Origin: Brienomyrus brachyistius | Taxonomy: Eukaryota; Chordata; Actinopteri; Osteoglossiformes; Mormyridae | Length of the DNA stretch: 64,000 nt | Assembly (NCBI RefSeq): GCF_023856365.1 | Contig: NC_064551.1 | Span: 15,757,527-15,821,526 of the forward strand | Direction of reading: 5' to 3' | In this document: positions 49,594 to 60,373 of the stretch, piece by piece | Layout: each line of letters opens with the position of its first letter | Numbering within the stretch: position 1 is the first letter of the stretch | Made by a program: the position numbers and the translations under genes | Notes under the pieces: model-generated | The model's database searches: none | Seen by the model: the letters and a program-made list of their open reading frames with translations, nothing else | What the model was told of the DNA's origin: nothing

Positions 49594-49845
49594 AGTGTGT
49601 AGCTCAGCAGACTAAGACTCTGTGGCTGTGATGAGAAGGTCGACGGTTCGTGCTCGGAATTGGCAGAATAGCCACATGTCCACAGGCTTTTGAACAAGAC
49701 CTGAAAACCCTGGGGGCCTCAAGGTAGCAGTCTCTTCACTGTGACCCCCAAGCTTGTTCTTGCCTTTATGGAGAGCAAGATGGGGCAAATTATTAATCCC
49801 ATGGGGCCTCAGCAGAATTACAAACCAGTACAAGGAAAATAGTTG
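49594..49845 (+). mobile_element. tRNA-derived SINE, left arm
   Basis: Begins GTGTAGCTCAGCAG (A-box-like), with GACGGTTCGTGCTCGG (B-box-like) ~45 bp on, then an unrelated body ending near GTACAAGGAAAATAG. Its mirror copy is at 51685-51935. Confidence 0.6.
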
Positions 49846-49989
49846 TTAATTTTACGTACTACCTTCTGCTCGCCTTATGAGAATATTCAGATTATCATTT
49901 TTCCCCATAATTGCAATTTTAACATTAAATTGATGATTTTCCCACGGTCCTGTGGCCGCTTTATATGGTAATTATTGATGAAAACTTTT

Positions 49990-51545
49990 TTGGAAAGTGA
50001 AACAATATTAAAATTGCTTTATTGCGTAAAAAAACTGTTTTTGTTTAGTAAAATAATGTTTTTTCACTCTTTATACTGCCGTCTTGTGGCAAAATTTAAA
50101 TACTGCAGTTTGAAAACAATTAAATGATTTCTTGCCGAAATTGCAATACCTACTTTTGGCCACGAGATGGCAGCAAGAAAATAGAAAAATTATTTTCCCA
50201 CGGTCTACTAGCAGCTTTGTGTGGTAATTGTTTCTATTAAAAATACATTGGACCAAGTCAAATTATTTTAATGAAGAATTAACATCTAAAAGCTGCTAGT
50301 AGACCGTGGGAAAATAATTTTCCTATTTTCTTGCTGCCATCTCGTGGCCAAAAGTAGGTACTGCAGTTTGAAAACAAATGATTTCTTGCCGAAATTGCAA
50401 TACCTACTTTTGGCCACGAGATGGCAGTAAGAAAATAGAAAAAATATTTTCCCACGGTCTACTAGCAGCTTTTAAATGTTAATTCTTCATTAAAATAATT
50501 TGACTTGATCCAATGTATTTTTAATACAAACAATTACCACACAAAGCTGCTAGTAGACCGTGGGAAAATAATTTTTCTATTTTCTTACTGCCATCTCGTG
50601 GCCAAAAGTAGGTATTGCAATTTCGGCAAGAAATCATTTGTTTTCAAACTGCAGTACCTACTTTTGGCCACGAGATGGCAGCAAGAAAATAGGAAAATTA
50701 TTTTCCCACGGTCTACTAGCAGCTTTTAGATGTCAATTCTTCATTAAAATAATTTGACTTGGTCCAATGTATTTATAATAGAAACAAATACCACAAAAAG
50801 CTGCTAGTAGACCGTGGGAAATTATTTTTTCTATTTTCTTACTGCCATCTCGTGGCCAAAAGTAGGTATTGCAATTTCGGCAATAAATCATTTGTTTTCA
50901 AACTGCAGTACCTACTTTTGGCCACGAGATGGCAGCAAGAAAATAGAAAAATTATTTTCCCACGGTCTACTAGCAGCTTTTAGATGTTAATTCTTCATAA
51001 AAATAATTTTACTTGATCCAATGTATTTTTAATACAAACAATTACCACACAAAGCTGCTAGTAGACCGTGGGAAAATAATTTTTCTATTTTCTTACTGCC
51101 ATCTCGTGGCCAAAAGTAGGTATTGCAATTTCGGCAAGAAATCATTTGTTTTCAAACTGCAGTACCTACTTTTGGCCACGAGATGGAAGCAAGAAAATAG
51201 GAAAATTATTTTCCCACGGTCTACTAGCAGCTTTTAGATGTCAATTCTTCATTAAAATAATTTGACTTGGTCCAATGTATTTTTAATACAAACAAATACC
51301 ACAAAAAGCTGCTAGTAGACCGTGGGAAATTAATTTTTCTATTTTCTTACTGCCATCTCGTGGCCAAAAGTAGGTATTGCAATTTCGGCAAGAAATCATT
51401 TAATTGTTTTCAAACTGCAGTTTTTAAATTTTGCCACAAGACGGCAGTATAAAGAGCGAAAAAACATCATTTTACTAAACAAAAACAGTTTTTTTTACGC
51501 AATAAAGCAATATTAATATTGTTTCACTTTCCAAAAAAGTTTTCA
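49990..51545. repeat. Central satellite: ~254-bp units, each itself palindromic
   Basis: Landmarks recur every 254 bp (50505, 50759, 51013, 51267). Each unit holds GCTGCTAGTAGACCGTGGGA, then CTGCCATCTCGTGGCC, then AAAAGTAGGTA, followed by inverted copies of these. The outermost half-units (~49990-50100 and ~51420-51545) contain diverged versions. The palindrome centre (~50.76 kb) lies here. The high hairpin potential would challenge replication and assembly. Confidence 0.9.
50160..51363. promoter_or_regulatory. Cluster of CTCF-like motifs in alternating orientation
   Basis: CCACGAGATGGCAG matches the vertebrate CTCF core (CCASYAGRKGGCRS) at 13 of 14 positions (G for Y at position 5). Plus-strand copies: 50160, 50414, 50668, 50922, and 51176 (with GGAAG). 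Minus-strand copies: 50334, 50588, 50842, 51096, 51350. Weaker CCACAAGACGGCAG versions lie at 50076 (minus) and 51434 (plus). Binding is not shown, and the mismatch at position 5 could weaken it. Confidence 0.45.
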
Positions 51546-51684
51546 TCAATTATTACCATATAAAGCGGCCACAGGACCGTGGGAAAATCATCAATTTAAT
51601 GTTAAAATTGCAATTATGGGGAAAAATGATAATATGAATATTCTCATAAGGCGAGCAGAAGGTAGTATGTAAAATTAACAAATA

Positions 51685-51935
51685 TTTTCCTTGTACTGGT
51701 TTGTAATTCTGCTGAGGCCCCATGGGATTAATAATTTGCCCCATCTTGCTCTCCATAAAGGCAAGAACAAGCTTGGGGGTCACAGTGAAGAGACTGCTAC
51801 CTTGAGGCCCCCAGGGTTTTCAGGTCTTGTTCAAAAGCCTGTGGACATGTGGCTATCCTGCCAATTCCGAGCACGAACCGTCTGCCTTCTGATCACAGCC
51901 ACAGAGTCTTAGTCTGCTGAGCTACACACTCATTA
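51685..51935 (-). mobile_element. tRNA-derived SINE, right arm
   Basis: Inverse copy of 49594-49845, with small differences in the promoter-like part (GAACCGTCTGCC on the plus strand). Confidence 0.6.
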
Positions 51936-52589
51936 TATGTATTTCACTCTTCTGACCCTTATTCTTAAGTTGTCGTAGTGTTTCCATCATATGTAAGAGG
52001 GCCTGCCCATCAGAGTAATGTACATCATGTGACATGTATTGACTATCAAGACAAACTGAAACACGGTGTATTAGGCTGTCAATGAGTACTGGACTAGGGC
52101 GAAAATCTGTCTGATAATCTACCTATTAACTAGAAGAGTACAAACTGGAGACGGGTCCCCTAATACAGAGGGATTGACGTCTGTGCCACATCCAGAACCA
52201 TTCAGTGTAGGAGTCTGGTGGTTCTACTGGATACTGACAAGTCACCCAGCACACTACAGCATATAAAATACAGGTATCCATCGCCTTCCGCATTTGGAAC
52301 CAGGACCACTTGTTGCAAGTCAATTTGGGCGTATCTCAAGTTATACGAGAGAGGCAAGACATTAAGGACAGTATACACAGTACTGAAATAATAATGTACA
52401 TATTAAACCACAGCACTTAATAAACAGATACTGCACTTACATTTCACGAAAAAAATAAAGCACAGATTGCACTAAGGAATCCAAAGATGCATGTGATAGC
52501 AAACAGTGGGAGCTGAGGGAGAAGCAGTGGTGAAATACTTTATTGTACAGTACAGTAAGTTTCTTTTTATACAATGAAACAGCATACAG

Positions 52590-52935
52590 GGGGCGGCATA
52601 GTGGTGCAGTGGTTAGCACTGTTGCCTCACACCTCTGGGACCGGGGTTCGAGTCTCCGCCTGGGCCACATGTGTGTGGAGTTTGCATGTTCTCCCCATGT
52701 CGTCGTGGGGTTTCCTCCGGGTACTCCGGTTTCCCCCCACAGTCCAAAAACATGCTGAGGCTAATTGGAGTTGCTAAATTGCCCATAGGGGTGCATGTGT
52801 GAGTGAATGGTGTGTGAGTGTGAGTTGTGATGGGCCATCCTGGGTTGTTCCCTGCCTCGTGCCCATTGATTCCGGGATAGGCTCCGGACCCCCCGTGACC
52901 CAGTAGGATAAGCGGTTTGGACAATGGATGGATGG
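52590..52935 (+). mobile_element. V-SINE in right palindrome arm, with target-site duplication
   Basis: Flanked by AAACAGCATACAG (52577-52589) and AAATAGCATACAG (52936-52948), a 13-bp duplication with one mismatch. A small deletion in the tail lacks GCTGGCCCCCC. Same insertion as 48332-48693, so the SINE predates the palindrome. Confidence 0.92.
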
Positions 52936-53190
52936 AAATAGCATACAGATTAAGCACCTGTACTGTGCTATCTGCTTATAGTAGCTGTCCATTGTAGATA
53001 CATCACTGTATGCATACTGTATTAAGAGCTAGATAAGGACAGTGGGTCATTATATGGCTTGCAGTCCTGCTCATTTTCCTGCACCTGTTACACTAAGTGA
53101 TACCCCCACTAATGTCCTCTTTCATCCACTTTCGGGCATCTCTTGATCAGTGTATATTACTTACTATGGACCTTGAACATACATGCGATT

Positions 53191-53192
<2 letters not shown>

Positions 53193-53242
<50 letters not shown>
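53193..53242. repeat. (AC)n microsatellite
   Basis: About 25 uninterrupted AC units in the right-arm-only segment. Confidence 0.95.
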
Positions 53243-53244
<2 letters not shown>

Positions 53245-53977
53245 ACACTAATTATCTAATCAACCATCTGTGCAAGCAAGTAAACATGTACCATCTATAT
53301 AAGTATTGCACATTGCATAGAGAGTGTCCAATCTATATTAAAGGTGACTCGAAAGAAGTCAGACTTCAGTAAAGACTGTAAATTTCTCAGCCATAACATA
53401 AGCCGTAAATAATTACCAAATGAGTCATCCCCTTTCGGAAACATTTATTGATATTCTTTCATAACACACAGACATGAGTTTTTTTTCAACTGTCAGCATC
53501 CGATCCAAATGGGATTCCCATTTCCTTTCTGTGGGATCCAACAGAACACGGGCTGACCATCAGTCAACATGCCTTCAACCGTGCAGGACAGGACCCAGTC
53601 CAGGCCAAACCTCACGGTGCTGGTGTTAATAAAAAAATGTAAGGAACATGCAGCTGCAGCTCACACACAAACACAGTCCACAGCATCCAGAAAAAGGTCA
53701 GGCCTATTCCTTCTTTAGCTGACTCCGCCCAGACCGTGCCCCCTTCTGGGCGCCTCCCACTATGCCTTTGAACTGGCACTGCAGCTTGGCCCGTTTCCTG
53801 TTTCCCAATGTAAGTCATAAGATTCACCCGTAAATGATATTTTGAATCGGAACGATATTTATTACTATTGTTTAGATTAAATATATAACGGTTTAATGAT
53901 TGAATATAACTTGATATTGTTGTTTGTGTTGTTTAGTTTGAGGTTATAGTTTCTGTCTTTATCCGCTTTCGTTTCAG

Positions 53978-55045
53978 TAGGCAGCTGGTTCATCCCAGGC
54001 TCAGGGTCTCTCTGCTCTTCATCAAACCCACACCCCCAGTTTGGGAGCACCCTCTCCCTCTCCTCCCCCCACGGCTGTGACCGTTACTCCTCCTTGAGGA
54101 GTAACCGCTCCGCACCCTATCCCAGCCCCTATACCCACAGGAGTGCATCACCCAGTGAGCAGCTGCCCTGCCTGTCCCCTCACACAAGCGCACACTGAAA
54201 TCATGGTCCTAAGCTTTCTCTGTGGGTCACCACGATAGTACAGCACACCGACGATTACCCTCTGACTGAATCAGAATCAGCTTTATTTGGCCAAGTATGT
54301 TCACACATATTTGGAATAGTCAGACATTTAATCAAAACAATTAAGACAAGACATAAACATACAGTTCTGTTGATATGCGACGCATATAACCTCTGCATTC
54401 ACAGCACTGCTTCAGTTATCGATTGAAGAGCAAATTTCCAAAACTCACTCAGTCTGATAACCTAAAGTAATAAGTCATAATCCTCTTCATACGTTGCAGT
54501 AATGGGAATGAAATCTCACTCAGTGTTTATGTAATCGAGCGATGGAATTTCGTGAAATTTCCAAAAGTCCACAGAAATCTACTGAAAAACATTCCTGCGG
54601 ACTGAGTTTTTGATATTTGCTTTTCAATTAACACAATTTTCTTCAATCTGAGGTTTAACAGAATTCAGCCATATGCTGTTCGAAAAAAACTCCACAGAAC
54701 AAAAACAGAAAAGACTTTACATCTGTCTGAAAGGAAAGTTGACATAGGCTACAGCAGTGAACAAACCAATCAATGTATTAAAGTTAGGCATTAAGTAACT
54801 GGAGGCAGTATATATATAACATGATGACATGCCTTTTCTGTACTGACCATATTAAGGACGCTGTAACACTGCCCACTACATACCTGCTTCATTTATTGTT
54901 TTATACTTGCAGCTGCTTATTCAGACAGCTCGTCTACCTGTCTGTCCATGTTGCCGTCCCATGACAACTGGTCCAGCCTACAGGTGCCGTCCCATTCCGG
55001 CATGTTACCCATGAGTCATAGCGGCACCTCCGGGAGCAGCTCCAG
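53978..55045 (+). pseudogene. tbxt: Brachyury (tbxt) fragment: exons 6 and 7, right arm
   Basis: Exon 6 (53978-54154; acceptor GTTTCAG, donor GTGAGC) encodes SWFIPGSGSLC, NPHPQFGSTLSL, GCDRYSSLRSNRSAPYPSPY and THRSASP. This matches the brachyury region just after the T-box (human has PHPQFGGALSLP and CDRYPTLRSHRSSPYPSPY). Exon 7 (54913-55045) joins in phase (A|CT) and encodes AYSDSSSTCLSMLPSHDNWS, SGMLPMSHSGTSG. Its donor is CTGAGC instead of the left arm's GTGAGC, and exon 8 is absent; reading on gives an immediate stop. A sequence following the LINE-like GAATCAGAATCAGC lies in the intron. Upstream T-box exons are not present between here and the V-SINE. Confidence 0.88.
54266..54330. mobile_element. 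Short piece of a common fish interspersed repeat
   Basis: GAATCAGAATCAGCTTTATT followed by GGCCAAGTATGTTCACACAT is a motif I recognise from many fish genomes, but I cannot place it in a named family. It lies in the tbxt intron of the right arm. Confidence 0.4.
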
Positions 55046-55370
55046 CTGAGCCCGTGCCTCCCCTCCCCCACCTGCCCCCATGCTGAGTCTCCGGCCCCCG
55101 TCTTCCCTCTTGTTCTCGCCTCATCGTCTCACCTCGTTAACAGGTCTTTCACCTTCTTCTGTCCTGATCCATTCAGGCCCATCAATGCATTCTGGGACAT
55201 GCTTTGATTTATTTCGCCATAGTTACTCTTTGTTTTCCTTTGTACTTTGCACTCTACAAGTAAAATGAATAAAAAATAGGCATTATTTTGATATTGTTTT
55301 AGTACAGTGACACTATGCCTTTGATAATGTACCTTGATTTGTGTTTGTTTAAAATGCCATTACCTGCTGC
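55046..55370. other. Right-arm replacement segment after tbxt exon 7
   Basis: Positions 55046-55325 are C-rich at first, with AATAAA at ~55268, and have no similarity to the left arm's intron 7/exon 8. Origin unknown. The end (55326-55370) rejoins the common arm and includes the empty hAT site. Confidence 0.5.
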
Positions 55371-56330
55371 TTACTGGGCTGCTGAATATGTCTGGCCCAG
55401 CTAAATTTCTTGATTTGAAAATCTGGCCCAACTACTTTCCAGACCTGGACTAGCCCTACTGAATCATACACTAATGTTATTCTGTTATGTGGGCTGTTGT
55501 GATAGGGAGATTTGCAGGATGCTGCACGACGGGTGGTGTCCCTGCTGCAGAATGCCCTGTCTGAACCAGCACCTAGAGACAGTGAGGGTTGTTGTTATCA
55601 CCTTACTATTGTATATAAGCAATCTGTCATTTCTTAACTAATTTAATTGTAATGTATTCTTCTGATATGTTGTGCACAGCCAACAAAAAAGAGAAAAATG
55701 CAAAACCAAAGGAAGGCTTTCTTTTCTCTTAAAAGTCTTTTTTCTAAACCAACTGAGAGTCAGTTAGAGGGGTGTTCATTATCAGTATTGTTGCTGGCAT
55801 TTCTGAAAATGTGCCAATTTTAGTCAAGTGGCTACTTTTCAAATGCAGTCCCTGGCCAAGATGAAGAAAGCCATTAAGTCGGGTTAAAACAAAGTTCATG
55901 AAGACTACATGATAATATTAAGCACTGACATAACAAACAACATTTTTACATGCAAAATATACAGGAAATATACACTGCAACAGGCTAGGATAGACAAATA
56001 ACCAAATACACTAGCAAGCCTGACCACTTTAGACCCCAGATTAGAAAATTGGTGAATGAGCATATATTTTTTCCAAGTTTTGTTTTGCTTTCAAGTTCTC
56101 ACAAATAAAAAAAAAAAAAAAAGATTTTCCCACTATAGCCAGATCCAGTTTCTGTGGGGGGCGGGGGGGGGGGGTGACAATTTGTAGTAATAACTATTTC
56201 CTGCTGAAAAACACTGGTGAACTATCCACATCTCTCTGAATATCTGTGAGTCCCGAGACCTCCATGACACATAGATATAAGCTGCCAGTGTTGATCGGCA
56301 GGAAATCTTCTCCAAAGCCCCACCACCACC

Positions 56331-57071
56331 TCACACCAATCCACCCAGGGCTGTAGATGAACAAACTTCAAATAAATTTGCTGTTAATACAAACCGGATC
56401 AACTTGTGGTTTGTGTCCACGTGTACTAGAGACAAAGGCCCTGGTACAGAGTACATTCTGCGTACAACACAGCCAAGACTTGACAACCTTGATATGATGC
56501 GCATGGAATCAACCCTATGCATGGAGGCTGCAACTCTTCTCCACCGAACCCTGTAGCCCATTGACTGCAGCCTCCCTCTGACCATCCTGTAGCCTGCATT
56601 TGGTAGATCATTCTTGACAGAAGAAACCAAATTGTCAAGTTCCTCATCACTGATGGAATTATATGTGTCCCTAACACAGAGCTCATACTCTTTCATTCTT
56701 CTTAAGATTGTTCTACTTGAAACACCCATCAGTGTGGCTATGCAAGGCACAGGAAGTTGAATATGGAGCATTTCTTTCAAACGTTGTTCTTCAATCAAAA
56801 TCTTGGGTCGTCTATTGGTGGCAGTGACTTCCTGTGTGACACATGGGGCTGGACGTTCCAGATGTGCCCTCGCAAGGTCAAAGAGCTCTTGCAAAGCCAG
56901 GGTGATAGCAGGAGGTACTTCAATGTGATTAGACAGGGCCTGCAGAAGATACAGCTCCTGATGACAAAGGAACTCCAGGTAATCCAAATTTAGTGGAGTC
57001 GCGCTGAATCCCATTTGTATTTTATGCAAAAGACTTTCGAGAAGGTGGTATCTGAGCTGTTCACAGAACAA
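56331..57071 (-). pseudogene. rve-type transposase remnant, right arm
   Basis: One uninterrupted 246-codon frame, joining the two halves that are frameshifted in the left arm. The HTH reads PCIATLMGVSSRTILRRMKE, and the core start is LVHVDTNHKL. It ends at the same internal deletion, before the second Asp and the Glu of the catalytic triad, so the deletion predates the palindrome. It points inward, as does the left copy. Confidence 0.68.
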
Positions 57072-57890
57072 ATTATAGTTGATGAGGTGTCAAGATCTTG
57101 TCTCTGATCCACACACTAGGCCTACCATTCAAAAGTTTTAATTATGAAAATGAAATGTTTTTGTTTTGTGAGGTGCTTGTTCATGTATGATGATGTAGTG
57201 GCTGCTCTGTTTGACCGTGGTAAACCTTTTCACAAACAATATAGGTGAAGAAGTATGACATTAGATCTAAGGACCAGAGTCAAATAAAGTTAAATAAAAT
57301 CCATCAAAAACACTTACTCAGTGGAGATTCCAATGTAGTAGGCAGACAACTTTATGGCTTTAATAATGAGTGTATTTAGCAGCTACAAGGACAAAAGATA
57401 TTATAAACCTCTCCATTTTAATGCTAATTTAATAAACATTAACAGATAGCACTTAAGGTGGTTTCGCCTATAGTCTGCTAACACTAACCCGAGAACTAAT
57501 ATCGGAGGAGCGCTCTTCCCAGGATTTGAATTTATTAAATTGGCTTTGTGATGTTGTATTAAGAAATGTTATTCACAATGCAATTTACCGTACATTGGCC
57601 CATTCTTTTATATACGGTAAGACGAAGCGGGAAATTCGAGCGAGCGAGTGCTGTGCAGATGCGAGCGCGTAGAGGGGATGGGTTTTCAGCACTCGAGTGC
57701 ACACACGCGCGTGGTTCTACTTTTGGCACTAATTTAACGGCGAGCGAGTGAGCGAGTGCTGTGCAATCGCGAGCGCGTAGAGAGCATGGATTTTCTGTTC
57801 GCGAGCGCATGCGCGCGTGGTTTTTATGCGCACGACTTTTGGCACTAATTTAACGCCATAGCAGTCCGTCTGAGTAAACGAACCAAACGA

Positions 57891-57952
57891 ATGGATGGAT
57901 GGATGGATGGATGGATGGATGGATGGATGGATGGATGGATGGATGGATGGAT
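57891..57952 (+). repeat. (ATGG)n microsatellite just outside the palindrome
   Basis: About 15 ATGG units starting 29 bp beyond the right palindrome end. TGGA-type repeats end L2-tailed SINEs, but no SINE body adjoins it. Confidence 0.95.
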
Positions 57953-58210
57953 ATACTTCGCGGACAATGCAGAGAATGACGCAAAGTATGGCACGGAATT
58001 CCATATTAATGGCTCAGTGTGTATGTGGTGAATGGACCAAATCAAGCGTTTACTTTGGTGTTCCGTGTTCAAAGAGCACAAACCGAATGAGGAGATGCTG
58101 CACAGGTACGCAGCCAGCCACAGATGTATGTTACTCCAGCAGAACAGAGCTGATGCTCGAGTAATATTATATTACGCATCCACGAGTAGCGGCCTAATAG
58201 CAATATATAA

Positions 58211-58312
58211 TTCCATCCATCCATCCATAGTCCGGAGCCTATCCCGGATGCTACGGGCGCAAGGCGATGATCAACCTAGGATGGAGCACCAACCCAGAGC
58301 ACAATTGCCCTG
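58211..58312 (-). mobile_element. L2-type LINE/SINE tail fragment
   Basis: The plus strand reads CCATCCATCCATAGTCCGGA, then GCCTATCCCGGATGC, then CAACCTAGGATGGAGC: the inverse of the L2 tail seen in the V-SINEs. No head present. Confidence 0.7.
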
Positions 58313-59426
58313 TTAAAATCAGTATCAAGGCAGTTATAACGGTTTATATTTTGGGCAGTTTCTTAAAGCGCTTTAATGACATTATACATAATTTTACTGA
58401 TAAAAGATACATGCGTCTAATGCTGATCGTTAAGAAGATGACTATTTAAATCAAACAGATATTTGCTAATTTTATTTAAGTATTTCATTAACGCATACTT
58501 ACAAACAAACCATACAAAATTCTGGATTTTATTGGTGTGTCATTTTTCTTGATGGAGAAAATTAATTTAAAAACTTGATAACCCTGTGTTTATCTTATAT
58601 AAGGAATAGTCACTGTAGGTAGGCAAAGAATTTTGGTATTTTTACAATGTGAAATGAAACAGTTTGGTTCGGTTTTTAATCGTTTACACTTTACAGTTGA
58701 GTCCACATCCTCGACCAAGCACAGCAAATGATTAATTCAGCAAAGGAGGGGGGGGCGTTTTTTTTGACGAGCATATCGGCAGCATCAGCCCCCATTGCGG
58801 CGTACGACGTACATCTGGCATCTTACGGAGCAGACGAGACCGGAACCAAATCGCAGCGAAATCAAATGGACGCCAAAACAGTAAGTGATCATAAATAAAA
58901 CAAAACATTCAATGGCAAATCGCGACTGAAATCATAGAGAGCGCCGTAAGCTGCGACGACGCTCCGCATCTGGACGCCCATTCATGTGATATTGTCTCGG
59001 CAAAGTTGTGAGTACGATACAGTAAGCAATGCCTCCGATCAGCTCCGCAAAAACGACCTTAATCACGTAGAATAAAAAGGCAGCTTCAGCTGTTTCGCCC
59101 AGCCATACAAAGTATTTATTAATACTTAGACTGTAGGAAGCGGTTTATGAAGCCATTTTCTCGGTTCTTAGCCTATAAATGTGATACTGTTACGCGGAGA
59201 AGGATTGCTTCTAATACGTAGATATTTACATATGTGAAATGATGTGCTTCATAACATGTTTTCAAATAGGTGCATAGTTTGATTAATATGAAATAGGTAA
59301 TTTTTGTATTTACTTTTTGACATCGAAAACTGAAGTACATTCAAAGAATGCGCTCAGGTGTGTCCCGTAAAAATGTTCCTTTTATACTACTAATTTATTG
59401 AAAAGCGACTGGAGCTATCCAGTGCT

Positions 59427-59429
<3 letters not shown>

Positions 59430-59489
<60 letters not shown>
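59430..59489. repeat. (TA)n microsatellite
   Basis: About 30 TA units. Confidence 0.95.
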
Positions 59490-59491
<2 letters not shown>

Positions 59492-60373
59492 GAGTCACAG
59501 CAAACACTTAATGCTTAAATGCAATTACATATTCACGAGCTTTATAAATCAAACTTCTTAGGTTTTGAAATGATGACTGTTGTATAACCTAAATCTGCGT
59601 ACATAACCATATTTGGTTTTAATCACGGCTCTCAAATTCCGAATAGAATTATTATTTTGGTCGGATTCCTTTTCTGTTAGCCCAATTGACGTGTATTTCT
59701 ACATATTATAGATAATTTCAAGATTCAAATGAACATCTGCAGACTGAAGGTTTCCACATAAGTCTGTAACATAAACTCCGTTTGAGGTCGGTAGATATAG
59801 TAGTTACCTAAACATTTATTTGCTGCTCACGTGCTATAATTTAGTATTATGATAAGAATAGTTGACACAGCCTGTCTAAATGATTTTGTGCGCCATCTAC
59901 AACAGCGAAACTGTTACAATCAAAATGGCAGAAAATGCAAAAACAAAAATAGAGTTTGTGTAGAAAGCATATTCTGTGGTCGTGGATTTATTGTTAGTGT
60001 TTTCTTGAAAGATGAACGTTTGACAAAGGATTCAGTTCCTCTTAACTCAAGACTGGTCAGTGGTCATCACTACGAAAGTGTAATAATCGATGATTATGAC
60101 AATGATGAAGATGATTATTATTATTATTATTATTATGCTTCCAGCAGATCGACCTGGTGTGGAATCATCGACTGGGTTCCATGGAATTCGACCAAAGGAC
60201 TTTGAGGATGCAGTTTTGAGAATCGCAGTGATGCTTCTGGTCTGGTTTGAGCGCGTGGAGCTTCACATAAGTGCACATTTCATAAGGGAGCAGGAAAGGC
60301 GAAGATCTGGCCAGTCCCTCTGAAGCCATCCAGCCCAGGAGCTTTCGCAGATTCCCCACTGGATCACTGGACA

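Larger units (their letters stand above)
44022..57861. repeat. 13.84-kb interrupted palindrome
   Basis: Sequence from 44022 (CTATGGCGTTAAATTAGTGC) inward is repeated in inverse from 57861 inward, meeting at ~50.76 kb. Matched blocks: 44022-46508 with 55371-57861; 46818-46855 with 55326-55362; 47671-48331 with 54386-55045; 48332-49040 with 52244-52935; 49282-50760 with 50761-52243. By eye the matched blocks are ~95-97% identical. Differences: a hAT insertion (left), a swapped segment at 46856-47670 versus 55046-55325, a 1.45-kb segment only in the right arm (52936-54385) and a ~241-bp segment only in the left arm (49040-49281). Independent decay of the arms argues against a sequencing hairpin artefact. 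Confidence 0.93.
57953..60373. other. Region upstream of baalc
   Basis: No coding gene supported. It contains an L2-tail fragment (58211-58312), a (TA)n tract (59430-59489) and a (TTA)n tract near 60116-60138. A CG-rich stretch at ~58740-58885 ends in AACAGTAAGTG, which could be a 5' non-coding baalc exon with its donor; this is a low-confidence guess. Confidence 0.4.

Noticed and set aside
50000..51540. CRISPR-like array because of regularly spaced repeats
   Set aside because: The 254-bp units have no short repeat/unique spacer structure and each is internally palindromic; the context is a vertebrate genome.
53978..55045. Intact brachyury gene
   Set aside because: No T-box exons were found in either arm, one arm lacks exon 6 and the other exon 8, with a nonsense codon and a broken donor.
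44022..57861. Palindrome as a missed-adapter long-read artefact
   Set aside because: The arms differ by a hAT insertion with its own duplication, deletions, frameshifts and several percent substitution.
59849..60205. 118-aa open frame upstream of baalc
   Set aside because: It spans a (TTA)n tract encoding a tyrosine run and has no conserved domain.
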